DNA from: Conexibacter sp. S30A1
Lineage (GTDB): Bacteria > Actinomycetota > Thermoleophilia > Solirubrobacterales > Solirubrobacteraceae
Assembly: GCF_023330665.1 (NCBI RefSeq)
Contig: NZ_CP097127.1
Span: forward strand, 2,108,001-2,172,000
Length of the DNA: 64,000 nt
Reading direction: 5' to 3'
The notes under the pieces: generated by a model
Told to the model about the DNA's origin: nothing
The model's database searches: none
Seen by the model: the letters and a program-made list of their open reading frames with translations, nothing else
Position numbers and translations under genes: made by a program
In this document: positions 1 to 9,785 of the stretch, in pieces
How positions within the stretch are numbered: position 1 is the first letter of the stretch
Layout of the letters: every line of letters begins with the position of its first letter

Positions 1-383
1 TTCCGGATCCTCCCAGGCGGCGAAGACCTCGCCGTCACGCGGCTCATGGCTGTGACCGGTGTGGCCGCCGAGCGCCAGCAGCGACAGCGGCGAGCGGTGG
101 CGGTTGACGAGCTGGCGGCGCGTGCTGGGGGCCACACGCACAACCTCGCCGACCGTGAACTCGCGGGCTTCGCCTTCGACGATTAACGTCAGCGTGCCCG
201 ACAGCACCAGGTAGACCTCCTCCTGGTGTTTGTGGCGGTGGATCCGGCCCCGCTGACCGGGGGCCAGCACCATCTGGTTGATGCCGAAGGAAACGACGCC
301 GAGCGGGTCGCGCAGGCGGTTGAAGCGCTCCGCCGGCGCGTCCTGCAGGCGTGCGCTCGTGACGGCCTCGTGCTGGTCGCTCA

Positions 384-384
<1 letters not shown>
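1..384 (-). CDS. Cupin-domain protein (3' end outside window)
   Basis: Reading the minus strand from the ATG at 384-382 gives 128 uninterrupted codons to the window edge, so the C-terminus is missing. A small beta-barrel cupin is visible: the first metal-site motif with the HRHKHQEE histidines and glutamates near residues 50-57, then a GTLTLIVEGE strand and a GEVVRVAPST strand. Cupins of this size bind a metal and often a sugar or small acid; the substrate cannot be told. The start codon overlaps the stop of citrate synthase by one base (TGATG), so the pair is probably translationally coupled. Confidence 0.8.
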
Positions 385-1715
<1,331 letters not shown>

Positions 1716-1784
1716 GGCGATCCTCTCAAGCTCATTCTCTGGTGTCTACCCAGCCCACCCTCAGCGTGGAGGTTAGTACCAGGC

Positions 1785-2396
1785 TCACTCCGAGGTCGCG
1801 CCTTCGCCCCGCTCGCCCGCGGGCCCACCCTCATAACGGCTCTCGGTCGCAGCCCGCTGCCCCTGGTAGTGGCTGCCCAGCCCAGGGCTGCCGTAGGGCC
1901 TAAGCGCCGGGCGGTCAAGCGTCATGAACGACAGCTGCGCGATCGGCAGCCCAGGGTAGAGACGGATCGGCACGCGGGTCAGGTTGCCCAGCTCGAGCGT
2001 CAGCGTGCCCTCGAACCCGGGGTCACAGAAACCTGCAGTCGCGTGCACGATCAGACCCAGCCGCCCGAGGCTCGACTTGCCCTCGATGCGCGCGACGATG
2101 TCGTCGGGGATGGCGACCCACTCGAGCGTGCGCCCCAGGCAGAAGTCCCCGGGGTGGATCACGAACGCCTCGCCCGCGGGCACGATCACCTCCTCGGTCA
2201 GATTCGACGGGGGCTCGCGCAGGTCGATCGCGGAGACGCGGTAGTTGTGAAAGACGCGAAACGAGTCGCCGAGCCGCAGGTCCACGCTGGCCGGCTGCAC
2301 CATGTCCGGATCCCACGGCTCGATCCTGATGCGGCCCGCCTTGACCTGATCGAGAATCGTCCCGTCGGAGAGAACCGAGGCCAGCGCGCCGCTCAT
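1785..2396 (-). CDS. dcd: dCTP deaminase (possibly bifunctional dCTP deaminase/dUTPase)
   Basis: Deaminates dCTP in the route to dTTP. The 203-residue protein has the trimeric dUTPase-like fold motifs: GKSSLGRLGL at 106-115 (substrate-binding serines and arginine), the HATAGFCDPGFEGTLTLELGN region at 118-138 with E135 in the position of the catalytic glutamate, and a C-terminal GSHYQGQ box near 174. In Mycobacterium tuberculosis the related enzyme also hydrolyses dUTP; sequence alone does not settle whether this one does. The C-terminal 20 residues are low-complexity (Gly/Glu). It is divergent from the ligase gene at 2532. Confidence 0.93.
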   Translation of the reverse strand: MSGALASVLSDGTILDQVKAGRIRIEPWDPDMVQPASVDLRLGDSFRVFHNYRVSAIDLREPPSNLTEEVIVPAGEAFVIHPGDFCLGRTLEWVAIPDDIVARIEGKSSLGRLGLIVHATAGFCDPGFEGTLTLELGNLTRVPIRLYPGLPIAQLSFMTLDRPALRPYGSPGLGSHYQGQRAATESRYEGGPAGERGEGATSE

Positions 2397-2514
2397 CGCT
2401 CGCAGTTTGTCAGTGGCAGGCGGATGACGCCTCCCAGCCCGCCACTGGAAGATAAGTACCGACTCCTATACCTTTTGCGCTGCCCAGTGCGCCTGGGCAC
2501 AGGCACATCCAAAC

Positions 2515-2522
2515 AGGAGGGG
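2515..2522 (+). promoter_or_regulatory. Ribosome binding site fixing the start of the glutamine-synthetase-like gene
   Basis: AGGAGGGG sits 9 nt before the ATG at 2532. The open frame continues upstream for about 1.9 kb antisense to dcd and gltA, so this strong Shine-Dalgarno is the main reason for placing the start at 2532. Protein homology blocks also begin there. Confidence 0.8.
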
Positions 2523-2531
2523 AAGGCGTCG

Positions 2532-3860
2532 ATGAAGCTCGAAGCTTTGCGAGCCGGTGTGCAGACGGGCGAGATCGAGACCGTGGTGCTGGCACTCTGC
2601 GACATGCAGGGCCGGCTTCAGGGCAAGCGCCTGGATGCCAGGCACTTCCTGGACGAGGTCGCCCAGCACGGCGCCGAAGGCTGCAACTACCTGCTGGCCG
2701 TGGACGTTGAGATGGCAACCGTGGGCGGCTACGCGATGTCCTCGTGGGAACGCGGCTACGGCGACTTCGTGATGCGCCCGGACCTCTCGACCCTGCGCCC
2801 ACTGCCGTGGGAGGCGGCGAGCGTGCTGTGCCTGGCGGACCTGGCGTGGGCCGACGGCAGCGAGGTGTCCGCCTCGCCACGCCAGGTGCTCTCGGCGCAG
2901 CTTGCGCGCCTGGCGCAGCGCGGCTGGAGCGCGTACGCCGCCACCGAGCTCGAGTTCCTCGTGTTCCGCGACAGCTACGAGGAGGCCTGGTACAAGCGCT
3001 ACCACGGCCTCGTGCCCGCGAACCTCTACAACGTCGACTACTCGCTGCTTGGCACCTCCAGGGTCGAGCCGCTGATCCGCCGGATCCGCAACGCGATGCG
3101 CGACGCGGAGCTGACCGTCGAGACCTCAAAGGGCGAGTGCAACCTGGGCCAGCACGAGATCAACTTCCGCTATGCGGAGGCGCTGCGCTGCGCCGATGAC
3201 CACGTGATCTACAAGAACGGCACCAAGGAGATCGCCGCCCAGGAGGGCGTCTCGATCAGCTTCATGGCGAAGTTCAACGAGCGCGAGGGCAACTCGTGCC
3301 ACATCCACCTCTCGCTGGCCGACGCCGACGGACCGCTGTTTGAGCGCGAGCCCGAGATCTTCGAGAGCTTCCTCGCCGGACAGCTCGCCTACACCCGCGA
3401 GCTGGCGCTGCTGCTGGCGCCCAACATCAACTCCTACAAGCGCTTCGCGCCTGGGTCGTTCGCGCCCACCACGATCGCCTGGGGTCACGACAACCGCACC
3501 TGCGCGCTGCGCGTGATCGGCAGCGGCCCGGCGCTGCGCCTCGAGCACCGCGCCGGCGGCGCCGATTTGAACCCCTACATGGCGCTCGCGGGACTGCTCG
3601 CAGCCGGTCTCGCCGGCATCGAGCAGAAACTGAGGCTCGAGCCACCACTGACAGGCAACGCCTACGCCGAGGAGCAGCGGCCACGGCTGCCAGGCACGCT
3701 GCGCGAGGCGCGCGAGCTCTTCGCCCAAAGCCGCCTCGCCCAGGAGGCCTTCGGGGAGGAGGTCGTGGCACACTATCTCAACGCCGCCGACATCGAGCTG
3801 GCCGCCTACGACGCGGCCGTCACCGACTGGGAGCGGATCCGCGGCTTCGAGCGCCTCTGA
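2532..3860 (+). CDS. Glutamine-synthetase-family gamma-glutamyl-amine ligase (GlnA4/PuuA-like)
   Basis: ATP-dependent ligase of the glutamine synthetase superfamily, 442 residues. Metal and nucleotide motifs are visible: ATELEFLVF at 137-145, GECNLGQHEINF at 201-212 with the Glu and His metal ligands, SCHIHLSL at 255-262, GHDNRTCALR at 318-327 and RLEHRAGGADLNPY at 336-349. The adenylylation-loop tyrosine typical of GlnA is not evident. Family members of this type glutamylate amines such as polyamines or ethanolamine rather than ammonia. The downstream order GntR regulator, aldehyde dehydrogenase, SDR supports a catabolic amine pathway. The substrate is inference; putrescine, GABA-type amines and ethanolamine are all possible. 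Confidence 0.85.
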   Translation: MKLEALRAGVQTGEIETVVLALCDMQGRLQGKRLDARHFLDEVAQHGAEGCNYLLAVDVEMATVGGYAMSSWERGYGDFVMRPDLSTLRPLPWEAASVLCLADLAWADGSEVSASPRQVLSAQLARLAQRGWSAYAATELEFLVFRDSYEEAWYKRYHGLVPANLYNVDYSLLGTSRVEPLIRRIRNAMRDAELTVETSKGECNLGQHEINFRYAEALRCADDHVIYKNGTKEIAAQEGVSISFMAKFNEREGNSCHIHLSLADADGPLFEREPEIFESFLAGQLAYTRELALLLAPNINSYKRFAPGSFAPTTIAWGHDNRTCALRVIGSGPALRLEHRAGGADLNPYMALAGLLAAGLAGIEQKLRLEPPLTGNAYAEEQRPRLPGTLREARELFAQSRLAQEAFGEEVVAHYLNAADIELAAYDAAVTDWERIRGFERL

Positions 3861-3882
3861 AGGACCCTGCCGAGCACACGCC

Positions 3883-4629
3883 ATGGCCACGACCAGCGAC
3901 CCGCCGAAGACCCTCGACGCAGCGGCGTCGGTCGATTCGGTGTTCGCGCCGGTACGCTCTCAGACCGCGTTCGAGGAGGCGGTCGAGCGGATCGGGACCG
4001 CGATCCGCCTCGGGCTGCTGCCGCCGGGCACGCGCCTGCCGGCCGAGCGCGAGCTGTGCGCACGGCTCGGGATCGCGCGCTCGACGCTGCGCCAGGCGCT
4101 GGTTGCGCTCGGCCAGAGCGGCCACCTGCACGCCACCCGCGGCCGCGGCGGCGGCACCTTCGTCGTCGAGCGCCTGCCACCGGCGCCACCGCCACCAGCC
4201 GACCTTGTGGCGCGCTGGCGCGAGATCTGGGATCACCGGGCCGCCGTGGAGGTGGGCGTGGCGGTCCTCGCGTGCCGCCGCGCCCAGCGTTCGGCGCTGG
4301 CGAAGCTCGGTGCCCTGGCAACCGAGATGGAGCAGGCCACCCACGACTTTGAGACCTACCGCCAGCTGGACGTCCGCTTTCACATCGGGCTGGCGGAGGC
4401 GACCGGGAACCGCCGACTGATCACCCTGGCCACCGAGGTGCAGGGGGCAGCCACGCGAGTGATCGCGCTGATCGCACACCCGGCCGAGGTCCTGCACTCC
4501 TCGAACATTCAGCACCGCCGGATCCTGGCCGCCGTCTCAAGCGGTGACGAGGGTGCCAGCGCGCGCGAGGTCGCCGAGCACCTGCGGGGCACCGAGCACG
4601 TGCTGGCCGGGCTGCTGCCGGGTGGTTGA
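3883..4629 (+). CDS. GntR/FadR-family transcriptional regulator
   Basis: A 248-residue regulator. Residues about 25-95 form the winged helix of the GntR family (LPAERELCARLGIARSTLRQAL, then the GRGGGTFV wing). Residues about 110-235 are an all-helical FCD ligand domain with the acidic/histidine pattern DVRFHIGLAEATGN that usually holds a metal and a carboxylate ligand. It lies 22 bp after the ligase gene and before the aldehyde dehydrogenase, so local control of the amine pathway is likely. The ligand is unknown. A perfect hairpin follows the stop codon. Confidence 0.9.
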   Translation: MATTSDPPKTLDAAASVDSVFAPVRSQTAFEEAVERIGTAIRLGLLPPGTRLPAERELCARLGIARSTLRQALVALGQSGHLHATRGRGGGTFVVERLPPAPPPPADLVARWREIWDHRAAVEVGVAVLACRRAQRSALAKLGALATEMEQATHDFETYRQLDVRFHIGLAEATGNRRLITLATEVQGAATRVIALIAHPAEVLHSSNIQHRRILAAVSSGDEGASAREVAEHLRGTEHVLAGLLPGG

Positions 4630-4635
4630 TCGGGC

Positions 4636-4665
4636 GTGCCTGCTGGCCAGCGGGCCAGCAGGCAC
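4636..4665. repeat. Perfect inverted repeat, 13-bp arms with AGCG loop
   Basis: Arms at 4636-4648 and 4653-4665 are exact reverse complements around AGCG. It lies 6 bp after the GntR stop. No U-tract follows, so factor-independent termination is uncertain. The same loop occurs in hairpins near 28.5, 32.6, 45.0 and 55.8 kb. Confidence 0.75.
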
Positions 4666-4757
4666 AGAAACCAGCTCGCGGTTTTCGGCGATAATCAGAG
4701 CCTCGCGGTAAAGGATCACAGGGCAATCCTTTTCGCAGCCAAAGATCGAGAGGCCAA

Positions 4758-6125
4758 ATGAGCGAACTACTGACTGTGCTCGAGCCCGCCACCGAGGCGG
4801 TGCTGGAAGAGCTGCCCGCAGCCGGCGCCGAGGAGGTTGACGAGGCCGTCGAGCGCGCGCGCGCGGCGCTGCCCGCCTGGCGAGCGCTTGCGCCAAACGC
4901 CCGGGCCGCGGCGCTGCGGGCGCTCGCGGCCCGCGTCGAGGACGCAATCGACGAGCTTGCGCTGATCGAGGCGCGCAACGCCGGCAAGCCGCTCGCCTCG
5001 GCCCGCGGCGAGATGGGCATGGTGGTTGACACCTTCCGCTACTACGCCGGCATGCCCGAGCGGCTGATGGGCGAAACGATCCCGGTCGCAGGCGGCCAGG
5101 CGTTCACCGTGCGTGAGCCGCTCGGCGTCGTCGGGCTGATCGTGCCCTGGAACTTTCCGCTGACGATCGCCGCCTGGAAGCTCGGGCCGGCACTGGCAGC
5201 TGGCAACACGGTGGTGCTCAAGCCGGCCGAGCTGACGCCGCTCTCGGCGCTGCGCTTCGAGCAGCTCGCACTCGAGGCAGGACTCGCACCCGGTGTCGTC
5301 AACGTGGTGGCCGGTTACGGGCCGGTCGCGGGCGCGCGCCTGGTCGAGCACCCGGATGTGGCCAAGATCGCCTTCACGGGCTCGACCGCCGTGGGCCGCA
5401 CGATCGCCGCCACCGCCGCCCAGACGATCAAGCGCGTGACGCTCGAGCTCGGCGGCAAATCGGCCAACATCATCTTCGCCGACGCCGACCTCGAGAAGGC
5501 CGCTGCGGCAGCACCGTGGGCGGTCTTTGACAACGCCGGCCAGGACTGCTGCGCGCGCTCGCGCCTGCTGGTGCAGGCCTCCGTCGTCGACGAGTTCCTG
5601 AGCCTGCTGCAACCGCACGTGGAGGCTTTCAAGGTCGGGGACCCGCTCGACCCCGAGGCGATGATGGGCCCGCTGATCTCCGCGCGCCAGCGCGACCGGG
5701 TGGCCTCGCTGACCGCAGCGGAGGGCGCGTCGGTGGCATTCCGGGGCAGCGCCCCCGAGGGCCCCGGGTTCTGGTTCCCGCCGACGGTGCTGGCACCCGT
5801 CGCGGCCGACTCGCCGGCGGTGCGCGAGGAGATCTTCGGGCCGGTCGTGGCGGTCATCCCCTTCAGCGACGAGGAGGACGCGGTGCGCATCGCCAACGAC
5901 ACGATCTACGGTCTTTCCGGATCGATCTGGACACGCGACGGCGCCCGAGCACTGCGGGTCGCGCGGGCGTTGGAAACCGGCGTGCTGTCGATCAACTCAA
6001 ACTCGTCGGTGCGTGTGAGCACGCCGTTTGGCGGCTTCAAGCAGTCCGGCTACGGGCGCGAGCTCGGGCCCCACGCCACCGACGCCTACACAGAGATCAA
6101 AACCATCTACTACGCAACCACATGA
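4758..6125 (+). CDS. Aldehyde dehydrogenase (NAD(P)+-dependent, AldC-like)
   Basis: A 455-residue ALDH-superfamily enzyme oxidising an aldehyde to the acid. Visible signatures: PWNFPLTIAAWKLGPALAAGN at 130-150, FTGSTAVG at 206-213, the general-base ELGGKS with E230, and the catalytic cysteine in GQDCCARSR (C264 by position). It is slightly short (455 versus about 480-500), mainly at the N-terminus. In this context it probably oxidises the gamma-glutamyl-aminoaldehyde or free aminoaldehyde produced after glutamylation. A 128-bp gap separates it from the regulator, and its stop overlaps the SDR start by 4 bp. Confidence 0.93.
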   Translation: MSELLTVLEPATEAVLEELPAAGAEEVDEAVERARAALPAWRALAPNARAAALRALAARVEDAIDELALIEARNAGKPLASARGEMGMVVDTFRYYAGMPERLMGETIPVAGGQAFTVREPLGVVGLIVPWNFPLTIAAWKLGPALAAGNTVVLKPAELTPLSALRFEQLALEAGLAPGVVNVVAGYGPVAGARLVEHPDVAKIAFTGSTAVGRTIAATAAQTIKRVTLELGGKSANIIFADADLEKAAAAAPWAVFDNAGQDCCARSRLLVQASVVDEFLSLLQPHVEAFKVGDPLDPEAMMGPLISARQRDRVASLTAAEGASVAFRGSAPEGPGFWFPPTVLAPVAADSPAVREEIFGPVVAVIPFSDEEDAVRIANDTIYGLSGSIWTRDGARALRVARALETGVLSINSNSSVRVSTPFGGFKQSGYGRELGPHATDAYTEIKTIYYATT

Positions 6126-6865
6126 ATCGACTACAAGACAAAGTCGCAGTGATCACCGGTGTCGCCAGCGGCATCGGGCTGGCAACCGCCGAGCTGTTCG
6201 CGGCTGAGGGAGCGCACGTCGTCGGCGTGGACCTGCGCGAGCACGCCGTCGGCGAGCTGCCGCTGCAGGCCGATCTGACCGACGAGCAGGCCGTCATCGA
6301 GCTCTACCGCCGCGCACACGAGCAGTTCGGCCGGATCGACGTCCTGTTCAACAACGCTGGCATCTCACCGACAGACGACGACTCGGTGCTGGTGACCGAG
6401 GCAGACGCCTGGCAGCGGGTGCAGGACGCCAACCTCAAGAGCGTCTTCTTCTGCTGCAAGCACGGGATCCCCTACCTGCTCGAAGCCGGCGGCGGCTCGG
6501 TGATCAACACCGCCTCGTTCGTGGCCGTGATGGGCGCGGCGACCTCGCAGATCTCCTACACCGCCTCCAAGGGCGGCGTTCTGGCGATGTCGCGCGAGAT
6601 GGGGGTCGAGTTCGCCAAGCGCGGTGTGCGCGTCAACGCGCTCTGCCCTGGGCCGGTCGCGACACCGCTGCTCATGGAGCTCTTCGCCAAGGATCCGGAG
6701 CGCGCAAACAGACGGCTCGTGCACGTGCCGATGGGCCGCTTCGGCGAGGCCACGGAGATCGCCAAGGCGGCGCTGTTTCTGGCCAGCGATGACTCGTCGT
6801 TCATGACCGCCTCATCGCTGCTCGTCGACGGTGGTATCAACGGCGCCTACACGACACCGCTCTGA
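6122..6865 (+). CDS. Short-chain dehydrogenase/reductase
   Basis: Classical SDR of 247 residues: TGVASGIG cofactor loop at 12-19, NNAG at 77-80, the catalytic serine in NTASF (S132) and YTASK with Y146 and K150. The acidic residue D37 after the second strand favours NAD(H). ATGA overlap with the aldehyde dehydrogenase shows translational coupling. Mycobacterial glnA4 clusters also end with an aldehyde dehydrogenase and an SDR, which supports shared function, but the substrate is unknown. Confidence 0.92.
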   Translation: MNRLQDKVAVITGVASGIGLATAELFAAEGAHVVGVDLREHAVGELPLQADLTDEQAVIELYRRAHEQFGRIDVLFNNAGISPTDDDSVLVTEADAWQRVQDANLKSVFFCCKHGIPYLLEAGGGSVINTASFVAVMGAATSQISYTASKGGVLAMSREMGVEFAKRGVRVNALCPGPVATPLLMELFAKDPERANRRLVHVPMGRFGEATEIAKAALFLASDDSSFMTASSLLVDGGINGAYTTPL

Positions 6866-6961
6866 GCAGCTTCACCGCTCCGATCTGACCCCGGCCGTGT
6901 TGAGAGAGCAGATCGGCGTGCGGCGCGGGCGACTCGGACCCACCCTTAAAATCGCATAAGC

Positions 6962-8641
6962 ATGACGGCAGTAACCGAACCTCGGATCAAGCCGAGCGAG
7001 CCCAGCCTGCTGCGCAGCGGGCGCGTCACGCTGTGGATGCTCGGTTTCTGCCTGGTCGCGGCTGCGATCACGCTGAACTGGCCCTCCACGCCCAGCTACG
7101 ACCCCTGGTCCTGGCTGATCTGGGGCCGGGAGATCCTGCACGGGCACCTGACGATCGCGGGCGGCTCGAGCTGGAAGCCGTTGCCGGTGCTGTTCACGAC
7201 CGTCTTTGCGCTGTTCGGCTCGGCACAGCCGTACCTGTGGCTGATCGTGGCCCGCGCCGGCGCGCTGATGGCCTCACTCATGGCCGCCAAGCTGACCGCC
7301 CGCATCGTCCTGAGGATGGTCGCGCAGGGACGGCCCGTGGGCTGGCTGGCAGGGCTCTCGCCCTGGCAGCGGGCGGCCGCGCTCACGCCGGTCGTCTTCG
7401 CTGCCGCGCTGGCGCTCTTCGGCAGCGGCTCCACGCCAACCTACCCGGTGCCGATGATGCTCGGCTACTCGGAGGGGTTCACCTTCGGGCTGGCGCTGAT
7501 CGCGGTGGAACGCGCCTGGGACGGCCACCACCGCCAGGCGTTCGCGATCGGCCTGCTGCCCTGCCTGGACCGGCCGGAGCTGTGGTTTCTCTGGTTGCCC
7601 TACGGCCTCTGGCTGATCTGGCGCGAGCGGCGCGGGTGGCGCGGGTGGCGTGGGTGGCGCCAGGTCCTCATGGTCCTCGGAGGGGTCGCGCTGATGCTGG
7701 CGCTCTGGGTCGTGCCGCAGGTGCTCGGCGGCCGCAGCGCCACGGGTCTTGTCAGCCACGCCCGCCACAACCACTCGGTGCACTCGGCGGTGAACAGCGC
7801 CTTCCCGTTCTGGACCGAGCTCTCGCAGGTGATCTGGCCGCTGGTCGTCGAGCGCGTGGAGGCAGCGGCGCTGCTGGTGATCGCGGTCACGGCCGTGCTG
7901 CTCGTGCGCGCCCGCCGCCGGCTCGGCGGCTGGCGCGAGGCGCTGGCCGCAAACGGGCCACAGGCCACGGCCGCGCTGGCCGGGGTGGTCGGCTTCGGCT
8001 GGTGGCTGGGGATCTCGATCGAGACGCAGATCGGTTTTGCCGGCAACACGCGCTACACGATCTTCGGGGTGCTGCTCGTCTACGTCGCCGGCGCAAGCGG
8101 CTACGCCTGGGCGGCGATCGCGCTGGCGCGCCTGGCCGGGAGGCTGCTCGCCCACCCCCCGGCGGCGGCGCTACGACTGGGTGCCACTGGCGTGTTCATG
8201 GCGCTCGTCCTCCTGTTCGTGCCCAGCTGGTTCGCCCACCGCCTGCCGAGCGTCGGCTCGATCCGCGTAGCGCTGCGCTACCAGGCGCAGCTGCGCGAGG
8301 GCTACGCCGGGCTGATCAAACGCGCGGGCGGACCGGCGAAGCTGCTCGCCTGCGGCAGCGTGATGACCGAGAACTATGAGGTGACGATGCTCGCCTGGTA
8401 TCTGGACGTGCCGATCCCGCGCATCCAGGCGCTGCCCCACACGCTCGAGACCGCGGAGGGCCCGAACGTGGTGGTGCAGGCCGGTGGTACCTCCGACACC
8501 CCGGACGACCTCGGTCCGTCACCGGTCCAGATGGGCTTCTGGGAGGAGGGCTGGCTGGCGGCCAACGGATCCCACTACACGATCCGCCAGCAGTATCCTG
8601 TGACCCTCTTCACAGACTGCTCCAGGCACAGCAGCACCTGA
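6962..8641 (+). CDS. Polytopic membrane protein, probable GT-C glycosyltransferase
   Basis: 559 residues with about ten hydrophobic segments and a C-terminal soluble part. The first luminal loop carries SYDPWSWLIWGREILHG, resembling the acidic-loop region of GT-C enzymes that use polyprenyl-phosphate sugars. No exact family could be assigned. It starts a same-strand block with a PaiB-like protein, a lipoprotein, a second GT-C and an FAD oxidoreductase, so a role in cell-envelope glycan assembly is inferred. A TTAAAAT element about 10 nt before the ATG may be a -10 box. Confidence 0.6.
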   Translation: MTAVTEPRIKPSEPSLLRSGRVTLWMLGFCLVAAAITLNWPSTPSYDPWSWLIWGREILHGHLTIAGGSSWKPLPVLFTTVFALFGSAQPYLWLIVARAGALMASLMAAKLTARIVLRMVAQGRPVGWLAGLSPWQRAAALTPVVFAAALALFGSGSTPTYPVPMMLGYSEGFTFGLALIAVERAWDGHHRQAFAIGLLPCLDRPELWFLWLPYGLWLIWRERRGWRGWRGWRQVLMVLGGVALMLALWVVPQVLGGRSATGLVSHARHNHSVHSAVNSAFPFWTELSQVIWPLVVERVEAAALLVIAVTAVLLVRARRRLGGWREALAANGPQATAALAGVVGFGWWLGISIETQIGFAGNTRYTIFGVLLVYVAGASGYAWAAIALARLAGRLLAHPPAAALRLGATGVFMALVLLFVPSWFAHRLPSVGSIRVALRYQAQLREGYAGLIKRAGGPAKLLACGSVMTENYEVTMLAWYLDVPIPRIQALPHTLETAEGPNVVVQAGGTSDTPDDLGPSPVQMGFWEEGWLAANGSHYTIRQQYPVTLFTDCSRHSST

Positions 8642-8702
8642 GGCCGCGACCGTCACGCCCCCAGGGCGGCAGCGGGCGCGATCCTCCAAGGCATAGGGTC
8701 GC

Positions 8703-9335
8703 ATGTATCTCCCCAAGCACTTCCAGGCCGATCCGCGACAGACGCGCGAGCTGCTCTCGGGCATCCGTGCAGCTGACCTGGTGAGCCCAACCGCAGATGG
8801 CCTGTTTGCGACCTTTCTGCCACTGCTCTACGACGAGGCAGCGGAGGGCTTGGGGTCGCTGGTCGGTCACGTCGCACGCAAGAACGACCACTGGCGGCTT
8901 GCGCCGAGTGGCGAGTCGCTGGTGATCGTCCACGGCCCGGACGCCTACATCAGCCCCGGCTGGTACGCATCCAAGCGTGAGCACGGGCGCGTGGTTCCGA
9001 CCTGGAACTACCTCACCGCCCACATCCACGGCCAGCTCGTGATCCACGACGACCCGGTCTGGCTGGAGCGCCTGGTGCGGCGCCTGACCGACCGGTACGA
9101 GCGCGAGCGCGCCGCACCATGGAGCGTCGACGACGCCCCCCGCGACTACGTCGACGGCCAGCTCGCCGCGATCGTCGGCGTCGAGCTGCGCATCACCCGC
9201 ATTGAGGCGAAGGCCAAACTCGGCCAGAACCGCCAGAGCACCGACGTGGACGGGGTGATCGCCGGCCTGGAGCGCGATGGCGCCCGGGCGCTCGCGGCGA
9301 CCACGCAGCGCTGGCGCCGCGAGCAACTGCGCTGA
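8703..9335 (+). CDS. PaiB-family FMN-binding protein
   Basis: A 210-residue protein matching the PaiB/negative-transcriptional-regulator family with a split-barrel flavin fold. Family hallmarks are the N-terminal MYLPKHF, the LVGHVARKNDHW block near 57-68, the ISPGWYASKREHGRVVPTWNY block near 82-102 and the C-terminal KLGQNR motif near 172. Bacillus PaiB was named as a regulator, but many members look like flavin-binding enzymes, so the function is open. The ATG at 8703 directly precedes the conserved N-terminus. Confidence 0.88.
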   Translation: MYLPKHFQADPRQTRELLSGIRAADLVSPTADGLFATFLPLLYDEAAEGLGSLVGHVARKNDHWRLAPSGESLVIVHGPDAYISPGWYASKREHGRVVPTWNYLTAHIHGQLVIHDDPVWLERLVRRLTDRYERERAAPWSVDDAPRDYVDGQLAAIVGVELRITRIEAKAKLGQNRQSTDVDGVIAGLERDGARALAATTQRWRREQLR

Positions 9336-9355
9336 TCTACTAACCTGCCTGCCAT

Positions 9356-9769
9356 ATGTCCCCCGCGAAGGTCGCGGTGGCCTGCGTGTTGACGGCGCTA
9401 CTCGTGAGCGCCTGCGGCATCCCGCCGAAACCCGAGGCAGGCTCACCGAATCTGCTCAAAAACTCCGCCTTCCGCGGCGTCGTCGACGATCCCCGGACCC
9501 CGCACGTCGCCTGCCTGCGCGCGGACAAGGTCCCGTTCCACGAGTTCTACACCGCCAAGCAGCACCTGCCGGCGATCCAGGTCGGCTCGCTGCCGAGCGG
9601 TCCGACGATCATCTTCTACCCCACGCCGGGCATCGCCCAGGGCCTTCAGATCATGGGCCAGGAGCAGGGCGCCGAGGTGATCGGCTCGGCGCTGGTGTAT
9701 CCCAACCAGGCATCGAACAGCGTGATCAACGACGTCGAGCAGTGCATGGCGATCGGCGTCAGCGGCTGA
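9356..9769 (+). CDS. Small predicted lipoprotein
   Basis: A 137-residue protein with a short lipoprotein signal: positive start, hydrophobic stretch and lipobox LVSAC with the cysteine at residue 21. The mature part has no recognised domain; it contains strand-like segments and two cysteines (near 60 and 130). It precedes the GT-C gene at 9786 by 16 bp and may be co-expressed with it. Extracytoplasmic location is the only firm inference. Confidence 0.7.
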   Translation: MSPAKVAVACVLTALLVSACGIPPKPEAGSPNLLKNSAFRGVVDDPRTPHVACLRADKVPFHEFYTAKQHLPAIQVGSLPSGPTIIFYPTPGIAQGLQIMGQEQGAEVIGSALVYPNQASNSVINDVEQCMAIGVSG

Positions 9770-9785
9770 GCGAGGAGCGCGTGAG

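Noticed and set aside
7634..7665. Short tandem CGGGTGGCG repeats in the GT-C gene
   Set aside because: Encodes a WRGWRGWR loop in frame; simple local slippage, no evidence of CRISPR or regulatory role.
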